In this document: positions 23,484 to 34,110 of the stretch, piece by piece
How positions within the stretch are numbered: the first letter of the stretch is position 1
How the letters are laid out: the number at the start of each line of letters is the position of its first letter
NCBI GenBank assembly: GCA_021307315.1
Contig: JAJSPD010000150.1
Coordinates: 1-50,952 of the forward strand
Origin: Bisporella sp. PMI_857
Lineage: Eukaryota; Ascomycota; Leotiomycetes; Helotiales; Helotiaceae
Reading direction: 5' to 3'
Length of the DNA stretch: 50,952 bases
Position numbers and translations under genes: made by a program
The notes under the pieces: model-generated
Seen by the model: the letters and a program-made list of their open reading frames with translations, nothing else
What the model was told of the DNA's origin: nothing
The model's database searches: none

Positions 23484-25669
23484 AGGCTACTCTATCCATA
23501 AGTCAAAGTGCATTGTGCTGTAAATCATCATAGGTCATAAGTCATCAGTATTGAACTCCTTTTCCGTCTAGTTTATTCACATGCAAGATCGATAGGCAAC
23601 ATTTAGCTCTCTAATACATCCTGTAATTTAGACGGCTTCTTTGTAAAGACATTTCTTATATCTCGCATTGGGCCATAGTCTTGTTCTAGAGAAAATAAAT
23701 ATAGAACTGAGAGGTGCCACAGTGTGGCCGACTACACGGCACCACATGGCTTTCAAATTATCTTCTAGAGATGGCTAATATCTACAAGATCCGAGGGGGG
23801 GGGGGAGAGGGCCTGCCTTCGCAACAATAAAATATCGATCTCCCAGCTCAACCCCTCCTTTATCCTTTCCCAACCACAACCTTACAACAACAACGAAACA
23901 ACCCTCAGAGATCTCGATCTCTCTCAGGGAAGCATCTCGAGACGCGATCTCCCTCCTCACCACCTTCGAATCCCCCTGAACCTCACAACCTCCCCTACAA
24001 CAACCCCAGGATTACCAACACAAATCAAAGCCAGGCTGTTTCTTCATCTTTTCGTTCATATTTCTAACCGCCGGAACCAGGAACAGCTTCGCTCCCTCCT
24101 TGAATCCACGTTTCCTCCTTTCGAGCCCCTTTGAATCCCCGTCATTTGCGTACGAGAGATAGTGAGCAAAGCGAAGCCGTAACGCCGGCAAGGCTGCAAC
24201 GCAGAGCCGAGGTAAGCTGAGCTCTGCTCTTCGGTTCTCGTTGCTGATCATTGATCGTAGAGAACGACCTTTTTCCTTCTTCGAGTCATAACCGGCAAAA
24301 AGAGCATTGAGCTCGGAACCTTTGTCCCATAGTTGATGAGATCTTCTACCTGGAACCTACCTGCTTGGCGGTTATGGGGGGAGATACACACCCACTCGGC
24401 AGCCCGTCCAGTGTGTACACACACTGTGACCAGCTTAAAGTGGTCCAACGTGTTGTCTTTGATAGCAGCGTTGAAGTTGTTCGGCTCTAGTAGTCGGGCA
24501 ATGTCCCATACTTGATGAGATCTCCTACCCGTAGCCTACCTTGTCTGTTGAGCTTCGGTTGCTCTTGGCGGCAAGGGCGGAGATTCACCTACTGGAGGGG
24601 TTTGCTTGGTGTGTAACGCATCATGGGCGAACCTGAAGGTAGTCCAGCGTGTTGTCAGTTTCGGATCGTTCAGCAGCGCTGAAGCTTGCAGATACCTCCA
24701 CTTCTTACTATCTGCAAGATGGGGCTTGGGGCTGGTGGGCAATCGGGGGCTTTCATCAACAGGCTGAGGAGTTTCGCTTGCCCATAGGGAAGTATTCTCA
24801 TTCCCCCATTCGCTTTGCTGTTCCCCTAAGCAAGGGAGGTTCAGGGATAGACCCCGACGCCTAGTACTGTCCTCTTCTTTGCTTTCTTGATAAGACACCT
24901 CGGTACGCTTCTTCAAACGCACTTTATAGAGAAATGCAATGTTTGTTTGCTGGGTTACCTATTACACGCTACTGCCGTATTCAAATACAGTTTTCAGCAG
25001 TGCAGACAGCAAGTTTCAGCCCTCAATCTATCCTCCTTTACCTTGTTGGGGCTTCTAACTAGCTAATCGCATTACAGAATAGGAAGCCCAGGACTTCCCA
25101 ACCCTAAGTTAGCCCAGGACCTTCCGTGGATTGGCCCTAGTTTTTAATCCTAGACCTGGATCTGGATTTGGATACCTGGATCTGGATTATGGGCGTTGAG
25201 AGTGGCTCTGGGGGCTCGTGTGGGCTTAGACTTCTTTAAGGCGTTAGGGGCTATTTGGCTCTGATTGGCCTATCTTGGGATAGCTTTTGGGCTGTCCTTT
25301 ATCTCCATCTTTCCGTGGGCTTCGGGGGATTGCGTACTACTCATTGGTGCGATGGTTACAGAAGCTTTTCCTCCCTGCACCTATGAGTGTCTAGGTCACA
25401 GCTACGACCCCTACCCACGCAACGGGGTGCTGAATTGTGCGCGTCCTGGCTCACGAAAGGCAGAGATAGGGGACTGCGGATATAGTCGTCGCTGAGCCGG
25501 TGGGTAGGACGTATGGTAGTTGGTGACAACTGCCGTCGACAACCCGGTTTGGGACCCGTTCTTTGTCGGCCAAGGCTCTCTCTTTCTCATAAAGGGGTTT
25601 CTAGGCTGGTAGCAAATTGAGGCTTTGATAGTCCAAGGATTCTTCAGAATCACTTTCGGGCATATAAGT
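23484..25669. other. No gene recognised; contains a two-copy degenerate repeat
   Basis: 23795-23810 is a run of 13 G within a purine tract. 23880-24060 reads as coding-like polar sequence without domain. 24320-24535 and 24500-24720 contain two diverged direct copies sharing GTCCCATA.TTGATGAGATC.TCTACC, a GGCGGTTATGG/GGCGGCAAGGG box, GGTCCAACGTGTTGTC and GCAGCG.TGAAG. This suggests a tandem duplication with about 190-bp spacing. 25090-25660 has no identifiable feature. Confidence 0.45.
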
Positions 25670-25883
25670 TGTTGAACAGGTTAGGTCTAAGGACCATACC
25701 TAGTCTATTGTAGGCACCAGTATAGGCAACGGTAGGCAACAGTAGGCATCAGTGATGACATGTGAGTATCACACCTCTATAAGTAGAGGGATTCTCTTCT
25801 GCAGTTGTTCTACAACCTTCAGCAATTGACTCGTTTGCCATATACTCTCTGAAGGCCACATGACTCTCTTCTTCTTATTCAAC
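25670..25883 (+). repeat. Solo LTR, family D, copy 2
   Basis: Starts TGTTGAACAGGTTAGG, contains CTCTATAAGTAGAGGG, ends near TTATTCAACG. Very similar to the copy at 10000. Confidence 0.85.
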
Positions 25884-25951
25884 GTAAGTTCCTTTGGGCT
25901 TTCGTCAAAAAGAAAGAAGCCAGACAACAAACTGTCTAGTCTAGTCTATTT

Positions 25952-26194
25952 TGTCACGGCCCTGGCCCTATCTCGCTTAGAGCCCCTTGGGCCTCGGCCC
26001 CAGGCCCCAGACACCACAAGGCCTCGCTTACATTGGCCACTGGCCAGTCTCCTGTATATAAAGCGCTGCTTTCTTTCCCTTCTTCTGTCTGTGGCATATT
26101 CTCTTCGTTATAATAATTGATGGCCGTTCATACCTTTGAGTCCCTCTCCCTGAGATCTACGGATCGAGATCCCTGTTCGCCTTGAGTTGTTACA
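25952..26194 (+). repeat. Solo LTR, family B, copy 3
   Basis: TGTCACGGCCCTGGCCC to CTTGAGTTGTTACA, with TGTATATAAAGC near 26053. Directly followed by a 56-bp fragment of the 42.7-kb MITE, so it sits inside an older MITE copy. Confidence 0.9.
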
Positions 26195-26250
26195 GATCTC
26201 ATATGACCCGAGACTCAATATCACTAAATATCATCATACTAGTTCCTTCA
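26195..26250 (+). repeat. Fragment of the 42687-43119 MITE (terminal part)
   Basis: GATCTCATATGACCCGAGAC...ATACTAGTTCCTTC matches the right end of the MITE at 43066-43119 with a few differences. Confidence 0.8.
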
Positions 26251-26334
26251 CTGCCTTCGACTACTTGTATCGTCAGATTTCCGAGCAATATTAGGGCTCT
26301 TCCTCGAATGGTTTTATTATTCGGAGCTAGAGTC

Positions 26335-26508
26335 TGTCACGATCCCAATACAGGCGCCAGTGATAGCTGTTTGTAAAGCATCAAATACGAAGATTCTAAA
26401 CTAAAGAGAAACGGTGTAACTACTGCTGGAACTGCCTTTACGTAGCCATGACCAGTTCCAGGGTCCTGGCTAGGCGAACCAATGAGCGTTCGCGGTTGTG
26501 GCGCGACA
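26335..26508 (-). repeat. Solo LTR, family F (TGTCGCGCCACAAC), copy 1
   Basis: Reverse complement of 33009-33194: both share GATCCCAATACAGG.GCCAGTGATAGCTG, the GTTTGTAA tract and AGCGTTC near the other end. No target duplication visible. Confidence 0.85.
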
Positions 26509-26671
26509 TGACCAGTGAATGTACGCCGCTGTGGGGTTATCCATTTTGGTGCATTTGGGATTCATAATTAATTTACGTGGGGAGGTGCTGAATGTTTTTC
26601 TCTCTTTTGTTTATTATGTATGCTCTTGCTTGAGAGCCTACCCAGAAATCTGATCTTCATAACGAGCTGCG

Positions 26672-27008
26672 TCGGCCCTGGCCAGCCTCCTGTATATAAA
26701 GCACTGCTCTCCTTCCCTTCTTCTGTCAGTAGCTTGTTCTCTTAGTTATTGTCACGTCCCGTGCCCCCAAGCACACGTGACCTATATTAGCCGAGCTCTC
26801 GGAGCGCCTCATGTATATATAGCCTGCTCTCCTCGAGCTCCTCTTCCTTCCTCAGCTATAGATTCTCGTATGATACCACCGTTGCCCTCTGTATCTGTAG
26901 ATCCACAGCGCGTGTCGTGACAGTTATAGCAATTGACAGTCGTTCATACCTTTGAGTACTTCTACCAGATCTACGGATCGAGATCCCTGTTCGCCTCGAG
27001 TTGTTACA
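26672..27008 (+). repeat. Solo LTR, family B, copy 4, 5'-truncated and split by a nested LTR
   Basis: Begins within the family-B U3 (GGCCCTGGCCAGCCTCCTG), has the TATA box at 26692-26700, and resumes after the nested family-E LTR with GCAATTGACAGTCGTTC, ending GAGTTGTTACA. Confidence 0.88.
26750..26922 (+). repeat. Solo LTR, family E (TGTCACGTCCCGTGC), nested, with target duplication
   Basis: 173 bp, TGTCACGTCCCGTGC...GTGTCGTGACA, TATA near 26815. A perfect duplication of GTTAT flanks it (26745-26749, 26923-26927). It is inserted into the family-B LTR. The other copy is 38952-39124 in reverse. Confidence 0.94.
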
Positions 27009-28065
27009 GTACTCAGATTTAGGCTACTGAATTCGGCTGTTCTAGTCGCTGTTATTTATGCAGCCTCAACTGCTCAGCTGCCCGCTAAACTTTGCCCCCA
27101 GTTCGCATGGCTACGACCAAGCCGCTTGCAGTGTCACGAGTGCGGGGGCCGGGAGAGCGTCCTCGACGGATTGGCCACTGTTAGGGGTATGAGTGGGGGT
27201 CGGGCGGGAGTGGGGAAAGAAAGAAGGCGTCAAGGAATGAGAGACTACCAGCCTCGAGGGAGGGGAATGAAGCCTTTACTTCTCTCTATGCATGATAGGC
27301 TGTACGTGCGTCTCAAAAGTCTTTTGAAATGGCTCGGTATGCTTCTTTCAGCTCGTTTGCTTGCTGATGAAGATAAGCTGGACCTGGATTCCGAAATGGA
27401 GCGCGGTGACTTTTCTTTGCTTGCGTACTGTCTCGGGTGTTGGTGTTTCGTTATAAATGTGTAGCTTGTCAAAAGTTTTATTGGGCTCTTGAAGTTCTTG
27501 ACGAATTCCGTTTTGGGTCGATCTTTGGCCTTTCCTGCTTGTGTAGTCGGTGTCGGGTCATGCCCGTCTCCTTTTTGACGATCCGATTGTTCTAAATTTG
27601 ATTTGATGCCAAATTTCACAAAATTTTACTTTGGGGTAACACTGCATCTGCATTTAATACAGCCGTCCAATGCTGACTGCTCCTAGTCTGTACTACTTAC
27701 CATCTAGGAGAAATGCCCTGTATTGGCTGCCTTGTATATTTTACTGGTTGGAGTGCCATCAATGAATACCAGATCGAGCCAATACATTCTGCCTGGTCTG
27801 TCAGCTGCACTTTGTTTTACTTACTCGTTTTTTCGGGAACAGAGCCTCAACATTCAAAGATCAACGGTTCAAGGATTTGACGGGAAACTGATAAGTACAG
27901 TAGGCCGCTCCACATCCTCCTCGGAACTCTTAGCAACCTAGAATAGTGACTTCTACAGCGAAGTGATTACGGAGACTTGGAATCTATCACGGTCTATAAT
28001 TCAACGCCTAAAACCGCTCGATTCTAGTACTCAAGTTGATCTATTGAAAAAAAGCCAAGCCCATC
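27009..28065. other. No confident gene; weak coding-like signals on the minus strand
   Basis: 27619-27240 (minus) is an open, Ser/Lys/Arg-rich frame, and 27800-27715 (minus) reads MYWLDLVFIDGTPTSKIYKAAN between possible splice sites (GTAAGT near 27815 and near 27712). The pieces could be exons of a small decayed gene, but I cannot join them or recognise a domain. The + strand frame 26952-27464 starts inside an LTR and is probably spurious. Confidence 0.3.
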
Positions 28066-29945
28066 ATGCCGCCCCCACTCTTTGAGGACCGGATACCCAC
28101 CAAGTTTCGGAATTATCACTTCATGATACGAGGATGGATTTCTGATAGTGGCAAACGTAGGTCGGAGTTCGACGAATTTATAAAGGAAATTGCCGGTAGC
28201 TTGCCGCTAAAAACGGAGGAAGTCGTTATCCGAGATGAAAAAGTCGCTTTTGTATGCTACAAAAATTTACCGGTATATGTTGACAATGCTAATATGTTTT
28301 CTTTTATTCAGGTTCGGTTAAAATCAACAAAAAACAGTATTTCTCTTAAAGAAGGCATTAAACGCTTGTGCTGGTGCATTACGAATCCCAGCAAGAAAAA
28401 CCACATTAACAAAGTAACGACTAGGTCGCTTCTCGGAATCTCTCCTGTAAGTGATCTTACACTTATCTGCTGGGTGGAGGCTATATTCGGAACGGCTTTG
28501 GACAATGGGCCACAGTATCTCGAGAACATTGAGGTAAAAAAGAAAGACCACATTCCGGGCTGGTAAGTAGAAATTTCCTATCTGCCTTTCCGCAAAAATA
28601 AAATACGCGAATAAGCCAGTGCAATCATTAACAGCGCTTAGGGCAATCGTTCTATCTTTTGCTATGATAGCCGGCATAAACATTGCTGGTTACCAGGTGA
28701 CTCAGTCAAGGAATAAAAGGAACGCCAGTGCCTGGACAGAAGTGAATATCAATAACAAAATGATCAAACTATTTGGCTCTGGTGGCGTATCAGCAGGCGG
28801 CAACTTTATGGAAAATGCCATGCCCAAAAATAAGGTAAGATCTACAAGTCACCGATATACTCTCTAGCGTTTGAAATCATCGTTGCCGACATGCACAGGA
28901 TGCTCCTGACCTGGAACAGCTCAGAAATTCTTATAGCAAAGTAATTGACAAGATTGAAGTCAATATTGAGAACACTTTCAACCGGATAAAGGATATTGGA
29001 GGTGAGCAAAAAGGGTCCTGTTCGCCGCAGTCCATAAAACAGAGCATTACTGACCTGCCGCTACTAGCCACCGCCCATCGCAATAAAAAGAAGTTGACTA
29101 TGTGTGGTGTCCAGGCCGTTAAAGCATGCTACTATGCTACTTTCTTTGCAGCACAGGCGATGCTTGCAGACAGGGATATCCTAGAAACTTACCTTTCAGC
29201 ACGCAAGAATGAAGCAAAAAGCATTGATATCACGCAAAGTATTGCCGCTGTTGCCTTTTTAACGAATGCTGCTATGGCCTGCGAGGTTGTTGCAGCCCCT
29301 TGGTCACTTACATCGGTCGGAGCGTTTTTTACAGCGGGATCATGGCCTACGGTCCTTACGGTTGCGAGCCCAGCAGGCCTAGCTGTCAGCGCAGTTGGCT
29401 TAGCCGTCTTGGGGGTATCCGTGTTTCGAGGTTCCCAAAGAAAGAAAGAGATTTTATACTACCAGAATTGTGAGAATTGAATCTCTTTGGTTGTACTTTT
29501 ATATATAGCTAACATCAACTTTACGCAAGTGTCAATTCTCATCTCGCGATCTTGTAATGTTATCAACGAAGCAATTATTCTTTTTTCGTGTATTAATCAC
29601 CTGGACAGTGACAAGAGCGCCGGCGCAGCCGACCGATATCTGGAAAACTTTGGAAATAAAGATTTCTTTCAACTTTGGCGAGCCTTTATAAAAGAAGATA
29701 AAAAGAAACGAAACAAAAGAAGGAAAGAGAGGCGCGGAGTATGTGCAATCACGGCGTGGTTGAATTGGAATAGCGTTCAGTCTTCCGAGCGACGACAAGT
29801 CTCCAGGTATATCAAGAAATTAATGATAGCACAGGAATCTAAGCTCCAAGCTTGCTTGGATCGCTTTAGGGAGGCAGGGGAGCTGGATCCATCCACACTC
29901 GAAAGATCTGGTGGAGAATTATCCGATGTGACCGGTGATGATTGA
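28066..29945 (+). CDS. Four-exon gene, unknown membrane-associated protein
   Basis: Exons 28066-28562, 28642-28834, 28899-29469 and 29509-29945 join in phase to 565 codons plus stop. Introns begin GTAAGT, GTAAGA and GTGAGA; the last is only 39 bp, so its edges are less sure. I do not recognise the family. Residues 1-165 are soluble and basic-rich (MPPPLFEDRIPTKFRNYHFM). A hydrophobic helix follows at the exon 1/2 junction (AIVLSFAMIAGINIAGYQV), then a Gly-rich loop and a helical charged region (LEQLRNSYSKVIDKIEVNIE). Two Ala/Val-rich hydrophobic segments come next (ITQSIAAVAFLTNAAMACEVV; AGLAVSAVGLAVLGVSVF). The C-terminal 130 residues carry a KKKRNKRRKERR cluster and an acidic end. Possibly membrane-inserting; no function is assigned. 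Confidence 0.65.
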
Positions 29946-30201
29946 TGCACACTTTCCGGCAGCGTTGATATTGTTCAAGCAGAGTGGTCTCGTGCTTTAC
30001 ATTTCATAGCACACTTTTAAATTTGCTTAAAGTACAATGAAAGTATCGCCAATCTTATTTAGTGTTGGACAAAGCATGCAAAAACGTTCGTGATCAGAGC
30101 TCGAAAAGTGAATCCTTTAACCTCGTGCCTAGCAGGAGCGACAGGGCATATTAAGACAGAAAGAAGGATAACGAGATAAGAATTAGAGGAGTTTGTATCT
30201 G

Positions 30202-30384
30202 TGTTGGAATGCATGTACATAGCTTTACGCGTTCCATATCGCGGGGGTTGTGGGTCTTCTACCACCTATATATCTACCTGGCAATAGGCCGCAGCTTAGA
30301 ATGAATCAACGAATATCAAAACCACACCAGCAAGAGCGCAGTCACAGCTACTATGCCTTTTGCTACGTGGTAGGTATTCCGACA
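30202..30384 (-). repeat. Solo LTR, family C, copy 3
   Basis: TGTTGGAATGCATG...GGTATTCCGACA on the + strand, 183 bp, nearly the same length and content as the copy at 17689 in reverse. No perfect target duplication. Confidence 0.88.
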
Positions 30385-30684
30385 GTATGCGCTGGTCAAG
30401 AAAATTGAAAGATCACCAAACTATAACACCATTATAGAAGTACTTACGCTACAATAATGTACTAGAAGACTATCTTATTACGGCAAGGATTTAGAACCAA
30501 TTAGCAAGCCAATTACTGCAGTTGCGAAAACCTTTATTGTTTATCCAAGAACAACTCGAGATCGAAATTCTGGATATCCAGCAAATTAATTACTCCTAGC
30601 TGCTTTTCTGGGCCAATTTGAATAGCCTGCGCATGGCCCAGTACGACATAGGTGTCATGCTTTACGATTTCCTTCTTCTGACTC
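30385..30684 (-). other. Unassigned; minus strand weakly coding-like
   Basis: The minus strand from about 30680 reads KEIVKHDTYVVLGHAQAIQIG with stops farther on. No domain recognised. Confidence 0.25.
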
Positions 30685-31153
30685 TGTAAGGTGCTGGAGT
30701 AGTGTGGCACAAGTCAACTGCAATTTGATACAAGACTACTCTCTACTCTTTCTACTACGTCCCGAGTCCCCTACTTATACCCTCCCCCCTGACGACTCCC
30801 CCACGTGCCTATACACGCCCAGCATCAGGGCCTTTGTTGAAATAGAGTCACGGGCCTTCAGAGAGTATAGGGTAAACAAGTCAATTGCTGAAGGTTGTAA
30901 ATTCACAAATCTACAGAAAGGAATCTATCTACTTATAGAGGTGTGATACTCCCACATGAGTATCACATGTGTATTATCACATGTAACCCCGTATGTAGAC
31001 TCGTCATCGAAAGCAAAAGTAAGTATCCATCTTCCGCAAGCATACCTACCGCTTCCGCAATAGGCTAGGTATGATCCTTAGACCTAACCTTGTTCAATAG
31101 CCTTTGCCGAGCCCCTCCTTGCCTCTTAGCACGTGACATACTGGCACCTGACA
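30685..31153 (-). repeat. Solo LTR, family G (TGTCAGGTGCCAG), copy 1, split by a nested LTR
   Basis: On the + strand it runs TGTAAGGTGCTGGAG...CTGGCACCTGACA. A perfect target duplication GACTC lies at 30680-30684 and 31154-31158. It is interrupted at 30835-31099 by a family-D LTR. Without that insert it is about 200 bp, like its sister copy at 32100. Confidence 0.94.
30835..31099 (-). repeat. Solo LTR, family D, copy 3, nested, with target duplication
   Basis: TGTTGAAATAGAGTC...CCTTGTTCAATA on the + strand. A perfect duplication GCCTT lies at 30830-30834 and 31100-31104, inside the family-G LTR. It is longer than copies 1-2 because of extra CACATG-rich sequence near 30950-30990. Confidence 0.92.
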
Positions 31154-31158
31154 GACTC

Positions 31159-32094
31159 TGAAGAAGCTAATGACTTTGCAACCAATCTTCAGGATATCCT
31201 CTGCCACCCTGTTCTGCCCTCTCCTTGCTCAGCATTGTTTCGTCAGCAAAAGTCGTCAGCTTGTTCGCTTGCAGAGCAACCTACATGGTGCTGGAGATGC
31301 AGGCGATTATTAGCTCGCCCTGGTACTATTGGGCGAAGTTCTGAACGGTCATCGAAAGAGTTACAGAAAAGAAGTATATCAGTGGTTGGGTTAGCTTCAA
31401 AAGTGCCAAGGAGAACCCAGCGGCTGCGAGCGTAAGGTCTGAACAGCAAATTGGTGCCCAAATCTTTCTGCCAAAATCTTTCTGCCAAGCGACTGGAGTA
31501 CTTCTTTTCGTGCTTGGATTAGCATCAAACTTGCAATGCTGGGTACACAACACTGGGCGGTGAAACTGCGTATTGCTAGTAGTGTGTAAGCATCCTGTCG
31601 AAAGGCCGTGAAAATGAACGTAAAGGCTGTGCTATTCAAGGCGAGCACTATGCCAACAGCGGTGAAGATGAACCAAAACAGGTATTTTTGCTGTGGTGTA
31701 TTTTCTATCTTATGGTGTACTCTTTATATTACTATGGCCTACTTATTGTTAGAAAGCTACCATGCACGACGTAAAGCTTTATTTCATTCATTTCATACAC
31801 AATCAAATTCGGCCCGATTCATAAACGGATGTAATTATATTATTGGCTAATATGACTAGCATGGCATGTACTAACCTTCCATCAATCCATCGCAGGCATA
31901 AATAGGACTCGTTCTCTTCTATTTCTTCTAGATACAAACTATCAAAAAACGAAACATCTGACGCATCTAACTATTCATGTATTCTTAAAACATCACTTTG
32001 CTTATATATGTTTAACGGATTCCGTATTTTGATTTTGGTGCAATAGAATAGCATCTATATTCTTTATCACCTAGTGGAACAAACACGAGCCAAG
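31159..32094. other. No gene recognised
   Basis: Minus-strand frames at 31648-31243 are open but overlap in different phases and have no domain. An 11-bp direct doublet AAATCTTTCTGCC occurs at 31461-31486. The rest is AT-rich. Confidence 0.4.
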
Positions 32095-32099
32095 CACGC

Positions 32100-32302
32100 T
32101 GTCAGGTGCCAGGATGTCATGTGCTAAAGGGGCAAGGAGCGGCTCGGTAAGAGCCATGATGCTGGGCATGTATGGGCACGTGGGGAGCCGCCAGGGGTAC
32201 GGAGGGTATAAGTAGGGGACTCGGGACGTAGTAGAGAGGGTAGAGATTAGTCTTGTATCAGAATTGCAGTTGACTTGTGCCACACTACTCCAGCACCTTA
32301 CA
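32100..32302 (+). repeat. Solo LTR, family G, copy 2, with target duplication
   Basis: 203 bp, TGTCAGGTGCCAGG...CAGCACCTTACA, with GGTATAAGTAGGG near 32199. A perfect duplication CACGC lies at 32095-32099 and 32303-32307. Confidence 0.95.
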
Positions 32303-32418
32303 CACGCTCACGCACAGCCCCTGTAAGACTTTTCGGCCGCAGCCCGTTATACTTTGATAAGGATTTTACTAATAGTAGGATAGCAGAAATGTGCACACCT
32401 TAATATTGTCTCTACTTT

Positions 32419-32630
32419 TAGTGTGGGCATACTGTGTCTGCGAGGTGGGATTATTGCGCTACTGGTCAGGGTACAGATTGTCTTCACCGACAAGCCACAA
32501 GGACAATCCCAGTGGCGAGCGAGTATCCTAATCGCGTCTATGGGACACCTGATTCAAATGAATGCAAACTACTTCCTACACGCCCAAATATTTCAACGTG
32601 GAGATAATCGCACCAGGGGCGATTAATCCG
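32419..32630 (+). repeat. Duplicated segment, copy 1 (partner 36002-36183)
   Basis: Shares TAGTG.GGCATACTGTGT, TGGGATTATT.CGC.ACTGG, CCTGATTCAAATGAATGC and CGCCCAAATATTTCAACGTG with 36002-36183, in the same order and orientation, with an extra stretch of about 30 bp here. Coding potential survives only in the other copy, so this one looks older or more damaged. Confidence 0.85.
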
Positions 32631-33008
32631 TCCGTCCTACGTCAATGCTATCTTGATGCAAAGGGCTGGCGTTATTATTCGTGATGGCTGCGCGGAGTGC
32701 CAATAGTGTGGACTTCGTCCGTTCCTAGAATGTCGTACGGTGTGGGGCCATTTAGGAATGCCTGCGGTAACTGCAAGTGACGGGACCACGGAGCACGTTG
32801 TGCACCTGGTCCACCTCTAGATGATGCTGGAAGGTTCATCGGCAATAGTGAACCTGAAGGCGATGGTAGCGGCTTTTGTTGTTCCCGCCACCTGGAGACA
32901 GAGATAACTCTATTGTTCTCTAGGTTCGTACGACTCTTTCTTATGTTTGTCACGGTCCTAGAGATCGAGTGCAAAACGCACTGACCATTTCTGGCATTCA
33001 CTGACAGA
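32631..33008. other. No gene recognised
   Basis: The minus frame 33019-32675 is open but starts inside the family-F LTR and has no domain. Confidence 0.4.
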
Positions 33009-33194
33009 TGTCGCGCCACAACAGTGAACGCTCATTGGTTCGCCTAGCTAGGACCCTGGAACTGGTCATGGTTATATAAGAGCAGTTACACCAGTAGTTA
33101 CACCAATAGTTACACCTTTTCTCTTTAGTTTAGGATCTTCGTATTTGATACCTTACAAACAGCTATCACTGGCACCTGTATTGGGATCGTGACA
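33009..33194 (+). repeat. Solo LTR, family F, copy 2
   Basis: TGTCGCGCCACAACAG...GGGATCGTGACA, 186 bp, TATA box GGTTATATAAGAG near 33071. Three near-repeats of AGTTACACCA follow the TATA box. No target duplication found. Confidence 0.87.
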
Positions 33195-34110
33195 ATGTTC
33201 GCAAGCACCTTCTTTTGCACTGCTTTATAGCTCAAGCAGATAGTCTGGCTGTGTTGTATAGGCTTAAACGTCGACCGTCAAGTGGCTGTCAAGTTATTGC
33301 TTCACTTTTACGTGGTGCTTGAGATAAGTAGCTGTTTACAATGAAACTAAGAAGCAAAATTACAATATGTTGAAAGTTTTCTAGTCGCACGAAGTGTAGT
33401 TTAGCTATAAACAAATTGCAGTAGTTTAAATATATACATAATAATAATTATACAACTAATATACTTTCGTACGATGTCTGGTTGTTGCAATCATAAATAA
33501 TTTCAACATTGAGGTTTGAGGTTCGGCTAAAAAAAAAGATGTTGCCTGAGGAATATACAGGGCTCCGAACTTGGCCTCACACCACTGTATTGGCTGACCC
33601 CGCCAGAAAACTCTTTTCGGAAGGAAAGATTGATTCCATGCACGACATTCTATCCTCCGAGTTGCATCGCGGAATCCATGAATTAGTTTTTAGGAGTCTG
33701 AATTGGGCCAGCTACCGCATGTTTCACTTGTTCATCCTCTTAGTATTTCAAGAGGCTGCAACATATATGCAGAGTCCACGGGAAGTCGGGCCTCACGTGT
33801 TTGAGGGGTAGAGAAATAAAAGTATCTAAGGAGCTTTTCGACGCACTGTTCCCAACTCGCAAAGAGATGTCTGAAGGTTATCGCTGTCTCTGCACTTGAT
33901 TTGTTCCTGTCACGTTGGAGATCTTTGGCGGGGTGAAAAAGAAACTTGTGTTGTGAAACATTGTGGCTGCGAGGCGTCGGATCGTGACAATACCTTATTT
34001 TAGGCATCCCGTCTCCAAAACACCTCATCGATGTTCACTCTTCACCGATATCCTTATCCCTCCAAGAAACCGTAAGAAAAGGGCCCGACCTCCATGTCCA
34101 ACACATCAAT
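33195..34110 (+). other. Mostly unassigned; one coding-like frame at 33509-33811
   Basis: 33509-33811 encodes LPEEYTGLRTWPHTTVLADP... and a Leu/Phe-rich stretch (MFHLFILLVF). The composition is protein-like but no family is recognised. 33195-33500 is AT-rich and empty. 33830-34110 probably includes the promoter and 5' leader of the Hsp70-like gene. Confidence 0.35.

Noticed and set aside
26952..27464. 170-codon + frame as a gene
   Set aside because: Its start lies inside a family-B LTR and the sequence has no domain; an equally long minus frame overlaps it.
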